A stretch of DNA of 64,000 nucleotides from Chitinophagaceae bacterium. Lineage in GTDB: Bacteria > Bacteroidota > Bacteroidia > Chitinophagales > Chitinophagaceae. Position numbers and translations under genes: made by a program. The notes under the pieces were generated by a model that was not told the origin of the DNA, made no database searches, and was given only the letters and a program-made list of their open reading frames with translations. The DNA is taken from contig JALHNJ010000015.1 of the NCBI GenBank assembly GCA_022843585.1, positions 1 through 64,000 of the forward strand, written 5' to 3'. The stretch's first letter is position 1. The number at the start of each line of letters is the position of its first letter. Below are positions 26,514 through 35,104 of this stretch, in pieces.

Positions 26514-27863
26514 TTATTTTGAATCCGATGTTTTCAAGTCATTTTCCGAGATACTCCACTCATCCAGTTTTTCACCTTTAGTGCCCAAATATTCTACAGT
26601 CATTTTTCGTTCGCCCCTTTTACCTGTAAAAGAAATCTTTCCATAATTCCGTTTTTGATCCAGTGCTAAAACCCTGTACGGATTATTTTTTTCGGCATCA
26701 CCAAAAATATGTGTTCCGGATGTAAGTGGCGATACTGTAATATCGTACAACGGGTAAATTCCGGGTCTTTCAACTTTTATTATTTCGCTATGATGCCGGT
26801 CGCCGGTAAGAAATACAACACCATTTATATTGTACTCTTTTAAAAAATTCATCAGGTCGTCATACTCTGCCGGAAAATCCCACCATTTATCAAAAGGAGA
26901 AACAGGGTTTAATACCTGGCTGCCAACTGCAATTATTTTAAATGTAGCTGAACTATACAACAACGAATTTTTTAGCCATTCCATTTGTTGTTTGCCCAAC
27001 ATTCTTTTCTCTGGGTTTGGCTTGCCATCAATTGAATCTTTTGTTTCATCTGCACTGCGCCACCACCTGTTGTCTGTAATAAAAATATCGGCATCGCCCC
27101 AGGTGGTCATGGTGTAAATGCCTTGCCCGTTTTGGCCGGAAGATGGATTACAGAAATACTTATTGAAAACGTTCCGGCTGGTTTCTTTTAAAATGTAATT
27201 ACCACCAATATCATTGGGGCCGTAATCATGATCATCCCAGGTAGCAAAATGGGGCATCGCTTTTAGAAAGTTTTGTAATCCAGGTGTGGCTCTGTCATGA
27301 CTGGCCCTGTACCACAAACCCCACTCACTGTAATAATCTACGTCTCTTGTGTACCAGGCATCGCCTAACCATAACATAAAGTCTGATTTTTCTTTGGCCA
27401 TGCTTTCAAAAATAGAAGAGTCTTTTCCATAAGGTGTTCCGGGACGATCAAAAACAGGTTCATTAAAATAAGAACAGGAGCCGGTTAAAAAACTAAAATC
27501 AGGAACAGGCTTTCTCCATTGCCACAGGTCTTTGGTGGTAAACTCGCCAGTTTTTGTAGTAGGCTTTCCATTAACCCATATTTTGTATTGATAAGTGGTA
27601 TTAAAGTGCAATCCGCCAACCGTAAAATAAATAGGGTTGAAATCATTTCCCAATTCTCCTTTATAGTTAATAGTCTTACTTATTTTAGGTTCGCCTTTTT
27701 TATTGTATTGTAATGAAACTGTTTTCACTTCCGGAGAAACCTCAACCCAAACTTTTGCATCCCGCAATTCTACAGGGCCAAGCATGGGTCCGGAGATGAC
27801 ACGGGGCTGTGCCCATATATATATTGAATAGCACAAAAAAATCGCAGTAAGAAAATATTTCAT
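26514..27863 (-). CDS. PhoD-like alkaline phosphatase/phosphodiesterase, secreted
   Basis: 449 residues with a signal peptide (MKYFLTAIFLCYSIYIWAQP). A fibronectin-like N-terminal domain (about 20-115) precedes a metallophosphoesterase domain with FLTGSCSYFN, MLWLGDAWYTRDVDYY, HFATWDDHDYGPNDIGG and FLTGDRHHSEI, the metal ligands of the PhoD family. Members hydrolyse phosphodiesters such as teichoic acid or phospholipid head groups; the substrate here is unknown. A TTACTTTG sequence 20 bases upstream is close to a -7 box. Confidence 0.85.
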   Translation of the reverse strand: MKYFLTAIFLCYSIYIWAQPRVISGPMLGPVELRDAKVWVEVSPEVKTVSLQYNKKGEPKISKTINYKGELGNDFNPIYFTVGGLHFNTTYQYKIWVNGKPTTKTGEFTTKDLWQWRKPVPDFSFLTGSCSYFNEPVFDRPGTPYGKDSSIFESMAKEKSDFMLWLGDAWYTRDVDYYSEWGLWYRASHDRATPGLQNFLKAMPHFATWDDHDYGPNDIGGNYILKETSRNVFNKYFCNPSSGQNGQGIYTMTTWGDADIFITDNRWWRSADETKDSIDGKPNPEKRMLGKQQMEWLKNSLLYSSATFKIIAVGSQVLNPVSPFDKWWDFPAEYDDLMNFLKEYNINGVVFLTGDRHHSEIIKVERPGIYPLYDITVSPLTSGTHIFGDAEKNNPYRVLALDQKRNYGKISFTGKRGERKMTVEYLGTKGEKLDEWSISENDLKTSDSK

Positions 27864-27913
27864 ACATCCATTTTATATGAACACAAAGTAAGTCAGAAAA
27901 AAAGACGTAAAAG

Positions 27914-27946
27914 AAAAGCCGTCTCGTTTAAAACGAGACGGCTTTT
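27914..27946 (-). terminator. Terminator after the collagen-like gene
   Basis: AAAAGCCGTCTCGTTT and its exact complement form a 16-bp stem with a single central base, 20 bases after the stop. A and T flanks allow either direction. Confidence 0.85.
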
Positions 27947-27965
27947 AAAATTTACAAGAAAATTT

Positions 27966-28685
27966 TTATTGTGCAATTTTCAATAAAGAGCAAATCTGTG
28001 CATAAGACATAGCTTTTAGTTGGCTTTCGCTGTAAAGCTGGCCATTAATCTCTGCTACCTTTTCATTATTACCACGACCACCAGCTACGCCCCCCGGAAT
28101 AATTACATATCTTAATTCGCCACCTCCGTTTAATCCTACGCTAGTAGAAGCACCGTTGAGTGCTGCTCTGAAATAAATAATTTTTCCTACAGCTCCCCAT
28201 TGTCCAATTATTGCCGGTGCAGTGGCTGCGCCGCTATAATATGTATATGGTAAAGACACAACACCTGCAGTTGAGCCACCAACTCTCCAATAAGAGATTA
28301 TTACGCCTTGATCTAGAATTGCTTGTGTAACACCCGGTGCAGGTCTAATCCAACGACGAATTGTGCCTGGGTAATCAGGATGGGTTGTATCGGCTGCAGG
28401 AATTGCAGCTTCTAAAGCAGTAATTGTTGTCCAAGTAGAATAAATAACGTTCGCTGTTCCAGTAGGACCTTGAGGACCAGTTGCTCCAGCAGGACCTTGT
28501 GGGCCAGTTGCTCCTGCAGGGCCACTAGGGCCAGTAGCACCGGTTGCACCCGTTGCACCATTTACACCAGCAGGACCTTGTGCACCATTTGCACCAGCAG
28601 GGCCTTCAGGACCTTCTTTTGTACAACTAACGGCTAAAAATGTAATCGCTAAAGCTAAAATTGAGAGTAGATTGAACTTTCTCAT
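27966..28685 (-). CDS. Collagen-like repeat lipoprotein
   Basis: 239 residues. A lipoprotein signal ([21 protein letters not shown], Cys 21) is followed directly by 18 Gly-X-Y triplets (residues about 25-78: [16 protein letters not shown] onward), then a globular domain of about 160 residues ([12 protein letters not shown]..., [18 protein letters not shown]...). Bacterial Gly-X-Y tracts form triple helices, so a trimeric surface stalk anchored to the outer membrane is likely. The globular head is not recognised. It is a single gene with its own terminator, divergent from an outer-membrane barrel gene. Confidence 0.88.
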   Translation of the reverse strand: MRKFNLLSILALAITFLAVSCTKEGPEGPAGANGAQGPAGVNGATGATGATGPSGPAGATGPQGPAGATGPQGPTGTANVIYSTWTTITALEAAIPAADTTHPDYPGTIRRWIRPAPGVTQAILDQGVIISYWRVGGSTAGVVSLPYTYYSGAATAPAIIGQWGAVGKIIYFRAALNGASTSVGLNGGGELRYVIIPGGVAGGRGNNEKVAEINGQLYSESQLKAMSYAQICSLLKIAQ

Positions 28686-28837
28686 AAAGTTTGATTTGGC
28701 TGTTTAATTAGTTTCGGTTTTAAAAGTAAAGGGATTTTTCCGCTTCACCAAGAGATTTTAAAGGTAAAGGGAAAAACTTAAATACGGGTTGTTTTTTAGC
28801 TAAAAAAAACCGCCATAAAAGGATTTAAACGAACGCC

Positions 28838-28845
28838 TATATTTG
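28838..28845 (+). promoter_or_regulatory. Candidate -7 box of the outer-membrane barrel gene
   Basis: TATATTTG matches TAnnTTTG and ends 19 bases before the ATG at 28865. No clear -33 element. Confidence 0.45.
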
Positions 28846-28864
28846 TTGAAAACAAGCCCATATT

Positions 28865-29620
28865 ATGCGACATAAAATTTACTATTTAACACTTTTTAGT
28901 TTACTCATCAGCGGAACCATAAAAGCACAGTTTTCAAAGGGAGACCGTATGGTCGGAGCCTCTGTTGCCAGTTTTCTTTTTAACTCCGGAACTGCAGATA
29001 TTACAGTGGCACAGATTGGAAGTAACAGCTCTAAAGTCACCAACCACAACTTTGCTTTTACACCTTCTTTAGGTTGGTTCATTTCTGAAAATACAGTCGT
29101 TGGTTTTGTATTGAATATTAATCCATCGGGCCAAAAAACAACTTATGAGCAAAATGGCCCTACGTACCAATCGGATCAATCTAATAGTTTTAATATTGGA
29201 GGTGGCGGTTTTGCCAGAAGTTATTTTAGCAAAACAGGTTCTTTTCTGCCATTTGGACAAGCAACAGTTAATGCCGGTGCCAGCAACCTGAATACAGAAG
29301 GCTTTTTTTACTATACTGGCGGCGTTCCATATTACAAGGATACTTATACGGGAAAATCAACCGGTGGTTTTTTCTTTAATGGAACACTAGCTGCCGGCCT
29401 AACTAAAATGATGGGTGAAAATGCTGGTCTTGATATTTTTCTTGGCTACACCTATTCCAGCAGCAAAAACACTTTTAAAAGGACAAAGTTGTTTTATGAT
29501 ACAAATACAGCATCTACTCCTATAGAAACAAGAGAAAACGAAACCACCACTAAGTTTGCCAACCACGGCTTTCAATTGGGTATTGGGTTCCAGGTTTTTT
29601 TATTGCGCAATAAAAAATAA
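28865..29620 (+). CDS. Outer-membrane beta-barrel protein
   Basis: 251 residues with a signal peptide (MRHKIYYLTLFSLLISGTIKAQ). The mature protein shows alternating hydrophobic strands with Gly/Asn turns (LGWFISENTVVGFVLNINPSG, FARSYFSKTGSFLPFGQATVNAG, LDIFLGYTYSSSKNTF) and ends in an aromatic strand, GFQLGIGFQVFLLRNKK. This matches small OmpA/PorT-like barrels of Bacteroidota. Function unknown. Confidence 0.8.
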   Translation: MRHKIYYLTLFSLLISGTIKAQFSKGDRMVGASVASFLFNSGTADITVAQIGSNSSKVTNHNFAFTPSLGWFISENTVVGFVLNINPSGQKTTYEQNGPTYQSDQSNSFNIGGGGFARSYFSKTGSFLPFGQATVNAGASNLNTEGFFYYTGGVPYYKDTYTGKSTGGFFFNGTLAAGLTKMMGENAGLDIFLGYTYSSSKNTFKRTKLFYDTNTASTPIETRENETTTKFANHGFQLGIGFQVFLLRNKK

Positions 29621-29637
29621 AAAAATTTTAGGCCATA

Positions 29638-29674
29638 AAAAGAAAGCCCCGTTCAGTGAACGGGGCTTTCTTTT
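29638..29674. terminator. Bidirectional terminator between the barrel gene and the DksA-like gene
   Basis: AAAAGAAAGCCCCGTTC and GAACGGGGCTTTCTTTT form a 17-bp stem with a three-base loop between two convergent stops. Confidence 0.88.
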
Positions 29675-29688
29675 ATAAAAAAGTTGAA

Positions 29689-30528
29689 TTATTTGTTCAT
29701 CATTTGCTTTGCTTCAATGCTTAACGTAGCATGTGGCACTGCTCTTAATCTTGCTTTATCAATCAACTTACCGGTAACACGACAGATGCCATAGGTTTTA
29801 TTTTCGATACGCATCATCGCTTTTTCCAGGTGATCGATGAAAGTGATCTGGCGGCTGGCCATTTGGCTCAACTGCTCTCTTTCCATACTTACACTTCCAT
29901 CTTCCATGGTCATGTAGCGACCTTCATCCATATCTCCACCTTCTTCTTTGCGGGTAATTAAACCTTGTAAATAGTTCAGTTCCTTTTTGGCAGCATCCAA
30001 TTTTTTCTGAATGATTTCTTTGAATTCATTCAAGTCATTATCAGAATAACGCATTGTAGGACCAGTTGACTCGTAAGCCTGCTTATCTAATACAGACTTG
30101 GTGAATTCTGGTTCATATTTTACGGAACTCTTCACAGTAGTTTTCGGTATCACCAACTTCGTTGGCTTAGGGGGTTCTTTTTTTATCACAGGTTGTACTT
30201 TAGGTTTTATTGACACCAATGATTTGGGGTCAACTTGTCCGGGTTTTTTTGGAGCAACAGGAGCTGGTGCCGGCGCAGGTTTAGCTGCAGGAGGCTCCGG
30301 TTTTGCTGGTGCTTTAGCTACAGGTTTAGGTGCGGGTTTTGCAGCTGCTTTTGGAGCAGGCTTCTTTGCTACTGGTTTTGCAACCGGTTTAGCAGCGGGT
30401 TTTTTAGGAGCCGCCTTTTTAGGTACACTTTTTTTCACAGTTTTCTTTACCGCTGGTTTTTTTGAAGCGGCCTTTTTGGGGGCGGGTTTGGCAGCCTTTT
30501 TAGGAGCCTGTTTTTTCTTACTTGCCAT
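29689..30528 (-). CDS. DksA/TraR-family protein with long basic Lys-Ala-Pro tail
   Basis: 279 residues. Residues 1-105 are a Lys/Ala/Pro low-complexity tail resembling histone H1; residues about 165-279 are a DksA/TraR domain: coiled coil (NDLNEFKEIIQKKLDAAKKELNYLQGLI), then IENKTYGICRVTGKLIDKARL and RAVPHATLSIEAK. DksA proteins bind the RNA polymerase secondary channel. Of the four zinc cysteines only the first (about 254) remains, so it cannot bind zinc in the usual way; this degenerate form is common in Bacteroidota. It starts 3 bases after the ileS stop and is probably co-transcribed. The tail may bind nucleic acid (inferred). Confidence 0.85.
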   Translation of the reverse strand: MASKKKQAPKKAAKPAPKKAASKKPAVKKTVKKSVPKKAAPKKPAAKPVAKPVAKKPAPKAAAKPAPKPVAKAPAKPEPPAAKPAPAPAPVAPKKPGQVDPKSLVSIKPKVQPVIKKEPPKPTKLVIPKTTVKSSVKYEPEFTKSVLDKQAYESTGPTMRYSDNDLNEFKEIIQKKLDAAKKELNYLQGLITRKEEGGDMDEGRYMTMEDGSVSMEREQLSQMASRQITFIDHLEKAMMRIENKTYGICRVTGKLIDKARLRAVPHATLSIEAKQMMNK

Positions 30529-30531
30529 GAT

Positions 30532-33500
30532 TTACCCTTTTTTTGAAACAATCACATTTAATAGAACATCGTTTATGTCAATCTCAGTGCCATTCTCTAG
30601 TCCTGAGCTGAATTCTAATGTATCTGCCAGAATTTCGGCGCAAATATAGGCTTTAAACTGAGCCAGCGAATCTTTTAATCCGTTGGTTACTGACACCTTT
30701 ACCTCTATCCTGTCTGTCAGTTCAAAACCATTGTCCTTGCGGATCTTCTGGATGCGGTTCACAAACTCCCTTGCATTTCCTTCAGCTTCCAGTTCTGGAG
30801 TAACGGTTACATCTAATGCCACTGTTAAGCTGCCCTTATTCGCTACCGTCCAGCCCGGAATATCCTCACTGCTGATGTCCACATCGGTAATCTGTAATAT
30901 TACAGGTTCGCCATCAACTGGCAAATTATATTGACCTTCTTTTTCCAACAAAGCAATGTCCTCTTGTGTGAATTGTGCCAAAGCTGTTGATACAGCTTTC
31001 ATCTTTGCGCCCAATTTTTTGCCTAAGGCAACAAAGTTTGGTTTGATCTTTTTGCTGATAAAAGTATTATCAGGATTCAAATACTTTATCTCCTTAATAT
31101 TCACTTCCGCCTTTATCAGATCTTCCACTTTCTGTATCTGTTCTTTCATTGAAGCACTTAACACCGGTATCAATACTTTTTGCAAAGGCTGACGAACTTT
31201 TATATTCACTTTCTTGCGAAGTGATAATATTAATGAAGAAGCATCCTGCGCCAATTGCATTCTTTCTTCCAATGATTCATCAATCACCGCTTCGTTATCT
31301 ACCGGGTAATCTGCATGGTGAACTGATTCAACATTGAATCTTCCTGTTACTTCATTCAGGTTTTGAAAAACTGTATCACTAAAGAATGGAGATATTGGTG
31401 CAATTAATCTTGTGATGGTTTCTAAACATTCATACAATGTTTGATAAGCACAGATCTTATCCTGCTCGTACTCCCCTTTCCAGAACCTTCTTCTGCATAA
31501 GCGAACATACCAGTTGCTCAAATGCTCATCTACAAAATCTTCTATTACACGACCAGCTTGTGTGGGTTCAAAATCATCCATGTACGCATTGGCTTTCTTC
31601 ACTACGGTATTAAGCGAGGAAAGAATCCAGCGGTCAATCTCCGGACGTTCTGCTAACGGAATGTAAGCTTCTTTAAAAGCAAATCCATCCACATTAGAAT
31701 ACAATGCGAAGAATTGATAGGTATTATATAAGGTGCCAAAGAATTTACGTTGTACTTCTTTGATGCCATCAAGATCGAATTTCATATTGTCCCAGGGCGA
31801 TGCGTTGGTAACGAGATACCATCTTGTAGCATCGGCACCAAAGGTTTCAATTGTTTTGAAAGGGTCTACCACATTGCCCAAACGCTTACTCATTTTGTTG
31901 CCGTTCTTATCCAGCACCAACCCGTTTGATACACAGGTCTTGTACGCCACACTATCAAACAACATTACCGCTAGTGCATGTAATGTATAGAACCAGCCTC
32001 TTGTCTGGTCAACACCTTCAGCTATATAATCAGCCGGGAAACTTTTTTCAAATGTTTCTTTATTCTCAAAAGGGAAATGCCATTGGGCATAAGGCATGGC
32101 GCCGGAGTCAAACCAAACATCGATCAAATCAGGAACCCTGGTCATTGGTTTGCCTGACTTGCTAACTAAGATAATGTCATCTACATAAGGTTTATGCAGA
32201 TCAAGAATTCCTTCGTGTAAATAATGTTTGTTTACATCACCACCCAATACTTCATTGGCTTTGCGGATACCGGCATTCAATTCTTCAATTGAACCGATAC
32301 AAACTTCTTCATCACCTTCTTCTGTTCTCCAGATTGGTAATGGTGTGCCCCAGAATCTTGAACGGCTTAAATTCCAATCGACCACATTCTCCAACCAATT
32401 GCCAAAGCGGCCTTCACCAGTTGATTTGGGTTTCCAGTTAATGGTTTTATTCAATTCCACCATTCTTTCTTTAACAGCCGTGGTTTTTATAAACCAGGCA
32501 TCTAAAGGATAATAAAGAATAGGCTTATCTGTTCTCCAGCAATGCGGATAGTTGTGTTCGTATTTTTCTACTTTAAATGCCCTGTTCTCTTTTTTTAGTT
32601 TTACGCTGATGTCAACGTTTACGTCCACATAGTTCGGATCGTCTTTATAATTTTTTACAAAGCGATTGCTGAACTCACCCAGGCCATCTACAAATTTCCC
32701 TTCCCTATCAACCATAGTTAAGATGCCGATGTTGTATTTCTTTCCAACTTTATAGTCATCTGCGCCAAATGCAGGTGCGGTATGAACTATACCGGTACCA
32801 TCTTCGGTCGTGACGAAACTATCTACCATTACAACGAATGGTTTTGCACCTGGAGTTATTTCTTGAATTGCTTTTAAAGAATTTGCTTCATAAGAAAGTA
32901 GTTGTTCGTATTCGCAACCTTCGATGTCTTTTCCTTTGAACTCAGTAATTATTTTATACGGAATATTCTTGCCATCATTTTTATATTCCGCAAAATCTGC
33001 ATTCTCATTTTCTGCTTTGAAATATTTACCGAGCAATGCTTTTGCAAGAATGATATTTGCTTCGTTGTGCAAATAAGGGTTAACCGTTTTTACTAAAACA
33101 TAATCAATGTTTGCTCCAACAGTCAAACCAAGATTAGAGGGCAAAGTCCATGGAGTAGTCGTCCAAGCCATGAAGAAGACCTCACCCCGACCCTCTCCTT
33201 GAGGAGAGGGAGAATTGTCAGGCTCCGTGAATAAGAATTCGCTTTTTTCATTGCGGATTGCTTTAAACATTGCTACTGCAGATGTATCCTTCACATCTTT
33301 ATACGTTCCCGGCTGGTTCAATTCATGCGAACTCAAACCTGTACCTGCTGCCGGTGAATAAGGTTGGATGCTTACACTTTCATACAGCAATCCTTTTTTA
33401 TACAACTCACTCAGAATCCACCAGAGTGTTTCTATATATTCATTCTTGAAAGTTATGTAGGGATCATTCAGGTCAACCCAATAACCCATTTTGCGGGTAA

Positions 33501-33906
33501 TATCATCCCACTTGTCTTTATATCTTAATACCGCTTCCCGGCATTTTGCATTGTACTCTTCAACCGATATTTTTTTACCAATATCTTCTTTGGTGATACC
33601 TAATTCTTTTTCAACTCCCAATTCAATTGGCAAACCATGTGTATCCCAGCCGCCTTTTCTTTTTACCTGGTAACCTTTCATGGTTTTGTAGCGGCATACC
33701 AGATCCTTCAAGGTTCTTGAAATAACATGGTGGATGCCGGGCATACCGTTGGCACTGGGCGGGCCTTCATAAAACACAAAAGGAGTAGCCCCTTCCCGAA
33801 GGGAAACACTCTTCTCAAATGCCTGTTTTTCAGTCCATTTAGCAAGTATTTCTGCCTCGAAAGCTGGTAAGTTTAAGCCTGAAAATTCTTTGTATTTAGC
33901 ACTCAT
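30532..33906 (-). CDS. ileS: Isoleucyl-tRNA synthetase
   Basis: 1124 residues, class I, of the longer eukaryote-like type usual in Bacteroidota. The HIGH-type signature is ANGMPGIHHVISRTLKD (about 53-69) and the KMSKS signature NGNKMSKRLGNVVDP (about 670). The editing-domain approach AWTTTPWTLPSN is at about 246. Just before it (about 228-243) the residues NSPSPQGEGRGEV are encoded by a GC-rich palindrome (see the repeat at 33180-33222) and look like an in-frame insertion. ATG at MSAKYKEFSG. The DksA-like gene follows within 3 bases. Confidence 0.96.
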   Translation of the reverse strand: MSAKYKEFSGLNLPAFEAEILAKWTEKQAFEKSVSLREGATPFVFYEGPPSANGMPGIHHVISRTLKDLVCRYKTMKGYQVKRKGGWDTHGLPIELGVEKELGITKEDIGKKISVEEYNAKCREAVLRYKDKWDDITRKMGYWVDLNDPYITFKNEYIETLWWILSELYKKGLLYESVSIQPYSPAAGTGLSSHELNQPGTYKDVKDTSAVAMFKAIRNEKSEFLFTEPDNSPSPQGEGRGEVFFMAWTTTPWTLPSNLGLTVGANIDYVLVKTVNPYLHNEANIILAKALLGKYFKAENENADFAEYKNDGKNIPYKIITEFKGKDIEGCEYEQLLSYEANSLKAIQEITPGAKPFVVMVDSFVTTEDGTGIVHTAPAFGADDYKVGKKYNIGILTMVDREGKFVDGLGEFSNRFVKNYKDDPNYVDVNVDISVKLKKENRAFKVEKYEHNYPHCWRTDKPILYYPLDAWFIKTTAVKERMVELNKTINWKPKSTGEGRFGNWLENVVDWNLSRSRFWGTPLPIWRTEEGDEEVCIGSIEELNAGIRKANEVLGGDVNKHYLHEGILDLHKPYVDDIILVSKSGKPMTRVPDLIDVWFDSGAMPYAQWHFPFENKETFEKSFPADYIAEGVDQTRGWFYTLHALAVMLFDSVAYKTCVSNGLVLDKNGNKMSKRLGNVVDPFKTIETFGADATRWYLVTNASPWDNMKFDLDGIKEVQRKFFGTLYNTYQFFALYSNVDGFAFKEAYIPLAERPEIDRWILSSLNTVVKKANAYMDDFEPTQAGRVIEDFVDEHLSNWYVRLCRRRFWKGEYEQDKICAYQTLYECLETITRLIAPISPFFSDTVFQNLNEVTGRFNVESVHHADYPVDNEAVIDESLEERMQLAQDASSLILSLRKKVNIKVRQPLQKVLIPVLSASMKEQIQKVEDLIKAEVNIKEIKYLNPDNTFISKKIKPNFVALGKKLGAKMKAVSTALAQFTQEDIALLEKEGQYNLPVDGEPVILQITDVDISSEDIPGWTVANKGSLTVALDVTVTPELEAEGNAREFVNRIQKIRKDNGFELTDRIEVKVSVTNGLKDSLAQFKAYICAEILADTLEFSSGLENGTEIDINDVLLNVIVSKKG
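33180..33222. repeat. Palindromic repeat inserted in the ileS coding sequence
   Basis: CCCTCTCC and GGAGAGGG (33191-33198 and 33203-33210) form an 8-bp stem with a TTGA loop, flanked by CTCACCCCGA and AGAATTGTC. In ileS it encodes NSPSPQGEGRGEV, a composition unlike the synthetase around it. It resembles the dispersed GC-rich palindromes of many Bacteroidota genomes. Confidence 0.6.
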
Positions 33907-33954
33907 AGCCGTTCTAAAATGGTGGCGAAGTTACGGAAATAAAAGCCCGGACGG

Positions 33955-34040
33955 AAAGACTAAAAGACAGAAAGTCCGAAAGACCTTTTCCTTAGGAAAA
34001 TAATCTTTCGGACTCCCGTTATACCGTGTTTTCGGACTAT
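33955..34040. repeat. Octad-phased repeat array with nested hairpin upstream of ileS
   Basis: AAAG occurs at 33955, 33963, 33971 and 33979 (period 8). The opposite arm has TTTCGGACT at 34006 and 34030, 24 bases (three units) apart. AGTCCGAAAGA pairs perfectly with TCTTTCGGACT, and the loop contains a second stem, TTTTCC-TTA-GGAAAA. It fills the gap between the DUF6607 stop and the ileS start and may terminate the former. Confidence 0.7.
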
Positions 34041-34976
34041 TTATTGCGCAGCTACTGCTTTTTCATCAGAGCCAATAAACCTTGCTATTTCTGCTGTAAT
34101 CTTTCCATCAATTTCTGCATCAGTTATTTTTTTATCAGCATATTCTTTTGCCTGGCTGATCAAATATTCATGCAACAGTTTGCCATCAATCTTATTTTTT
34201 AAGGAGATGCTGTTGTGGGTATTGATATAATCGGCCCAAATTTTTCGAACCTTTCCCCAATATGTGGAGTTCTTTTCCCAATAATCTTTAGCAACAGCAC
34301 ATTCTTTGTCATCAATTCTTTTATACGTATTGTAGCCTTTTTCTTCTACCAGCAATTTATCTGTTCCATTTGCCCGGATAATTTTTTGATTATCCTGCTC
34401 ATGCAGGTAACCACTGTCGGTGATGTTCATGCGATTGGTTCTTTTCAAAATATTATAATCGCTGCGAACAGAATATTCTCTTCTTGGCAACGGTGCATCC
34501 GTTGTATTTTGCCAAACTATTTTTCCATCTAAGTTTACAAATTGACTGAAGCCCTGGTAACGGGGTTCATCAGCTACCTCCCAAACGGTTTGTGTCCATT
34601 TTCCTTTTACATTTTCTGCGGGTACGGTTTCTTTTACCCAGGTTCTATCGCCCTTATATTTCCAGATGATGGGATTTTCATAGGTCCACTCTTCTCTCCA
34701 GTGTTTTACTATAACCGTTGGAGATACAATTAGCAAGTGTTGAATCACAATTTTTTTATCTGTTATTTCAATCGGTAATGCCAACTCAGCTGTACCGCCA
34801 ATTTCTTCTCTGTCGTGAAATTTATAATCAGGGTCTGGAGCAAATGTTTCTGCATATTTAAAAGCCACTTCAAAACAGCCACAGAGTTTATCTACTATTT
34901 TTTTTCCATCCTGTTGAGCATTTAATCCTGTTGCCAAAATCGTCAAAGCCACTAAGCCTGTTATTCTTCTTATCAT
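34041..34976 (-). CDS. DUF6607 family secreted protein, heme-uptake locus
   Basis: 311 residues with a signal peptide (MIRRITGLVALTILATGLNAQ). The mature protein begins KKIVDKLCGCFEVAFKYAETFAPD, the pattern I associate with DUF6607, a family often found beside HmuY and a TonB receptor. It is rich in aromatic and charged residues (REEWTYENPIIWKYKGDRTW). It is third in the order receptor, HmuY, DUF6607, with a terminator and regulatory-looking repeats before it. Role in heme handling is inferred from context. Confidence 0.7.
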   Translation of the reverse strand: MIRRITGLVALTILATGLNAQQDGKKIVDKLCGCFEVAFKYAETFAPDPDYKFHDREEIGGTAELALPIEITDKKIVIQHLLIVSPTVIVKHWREEWTYENPIIWKYKGDRTWVKETVPAENVKGKWTQTVWEVADEPRYQGFSQFVNLDGKIVWQNTTDAPLPRREYSVRSDYNILKRTNRMNITDSGYLHEQDNQKIIRANGTDKLLVEEKGYNTYKRIDDKECAVAKDYWEKNSTYWGKVRKIWADYINTHNSISLKNKIDGKLLHEYLISQAKEYADKKITDAEIDGKITAEIARFIGSDEKAVAAQ

Positions 34977-35007
34977 CGTTTAATATTTATTGCAAAGGAA
35001 CGATGAT
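34972..35007 (-). promoter_or_regulatory. Hairpin enclosing the DUF6607 start codon
   Basis: ATCATCGTT (34972-34980) and AACGATGAT (34999-35007) pair perfectly over 9 bp around an 18-base loop. On the mRNA the second arm contains the ATG, so folding would hide the start codon. Could be a translational switch; no ligand is known. Confidence 0.45.
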
Positions 35008-35019
35008 GACATTAGTATG

Positions 35020-35047
35020 ACTTACGGAATCAGAAAAGTAGTTTACG
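35020..35047. promoter_or_regulatory. Direct repeat ACTTACG / GTTTACG, 21 bp apart
   Basis: TTACG occurs at 35022 and 35043, two helical turns apart, between the hmuY-like terminator and the DUF6607 gene. Direct repeats with this spacing are typical of LytTR-type regulators. A further GACTTACGC copy is at 38802-38810, between the receptor and the DUF4920 gene. Function inferred. Confidence 0.35.
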
Positions 35048-35056
35048 CAAAACGAA

Positions 35057-35087
35057 AAAAGGCCAACCTCTAACAGGCAGGCCTTTT
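35057..35087 (-). terminator. Terminator after the HmuY-like gene
   Basis: AAAAGGCC and GGCCTTTT form the stem, followed on the minus strand by TTTTTTCG. It lies 18 bases after the stop and separates this gene from the DUF6607 gene. Confidence 0.75.
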
Positions 35088-35104
35088 GAAATCTTCGGCA
35101 CATA

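Noticed and set aside
30098-30649. 183-codon open frame antisense to the DksA-like gene (Gly/Ala-rich)
   Set aside because: It mirrors the Lys/Ala/Pro low-complexity tail of the real gene and has no initiation context of its own.
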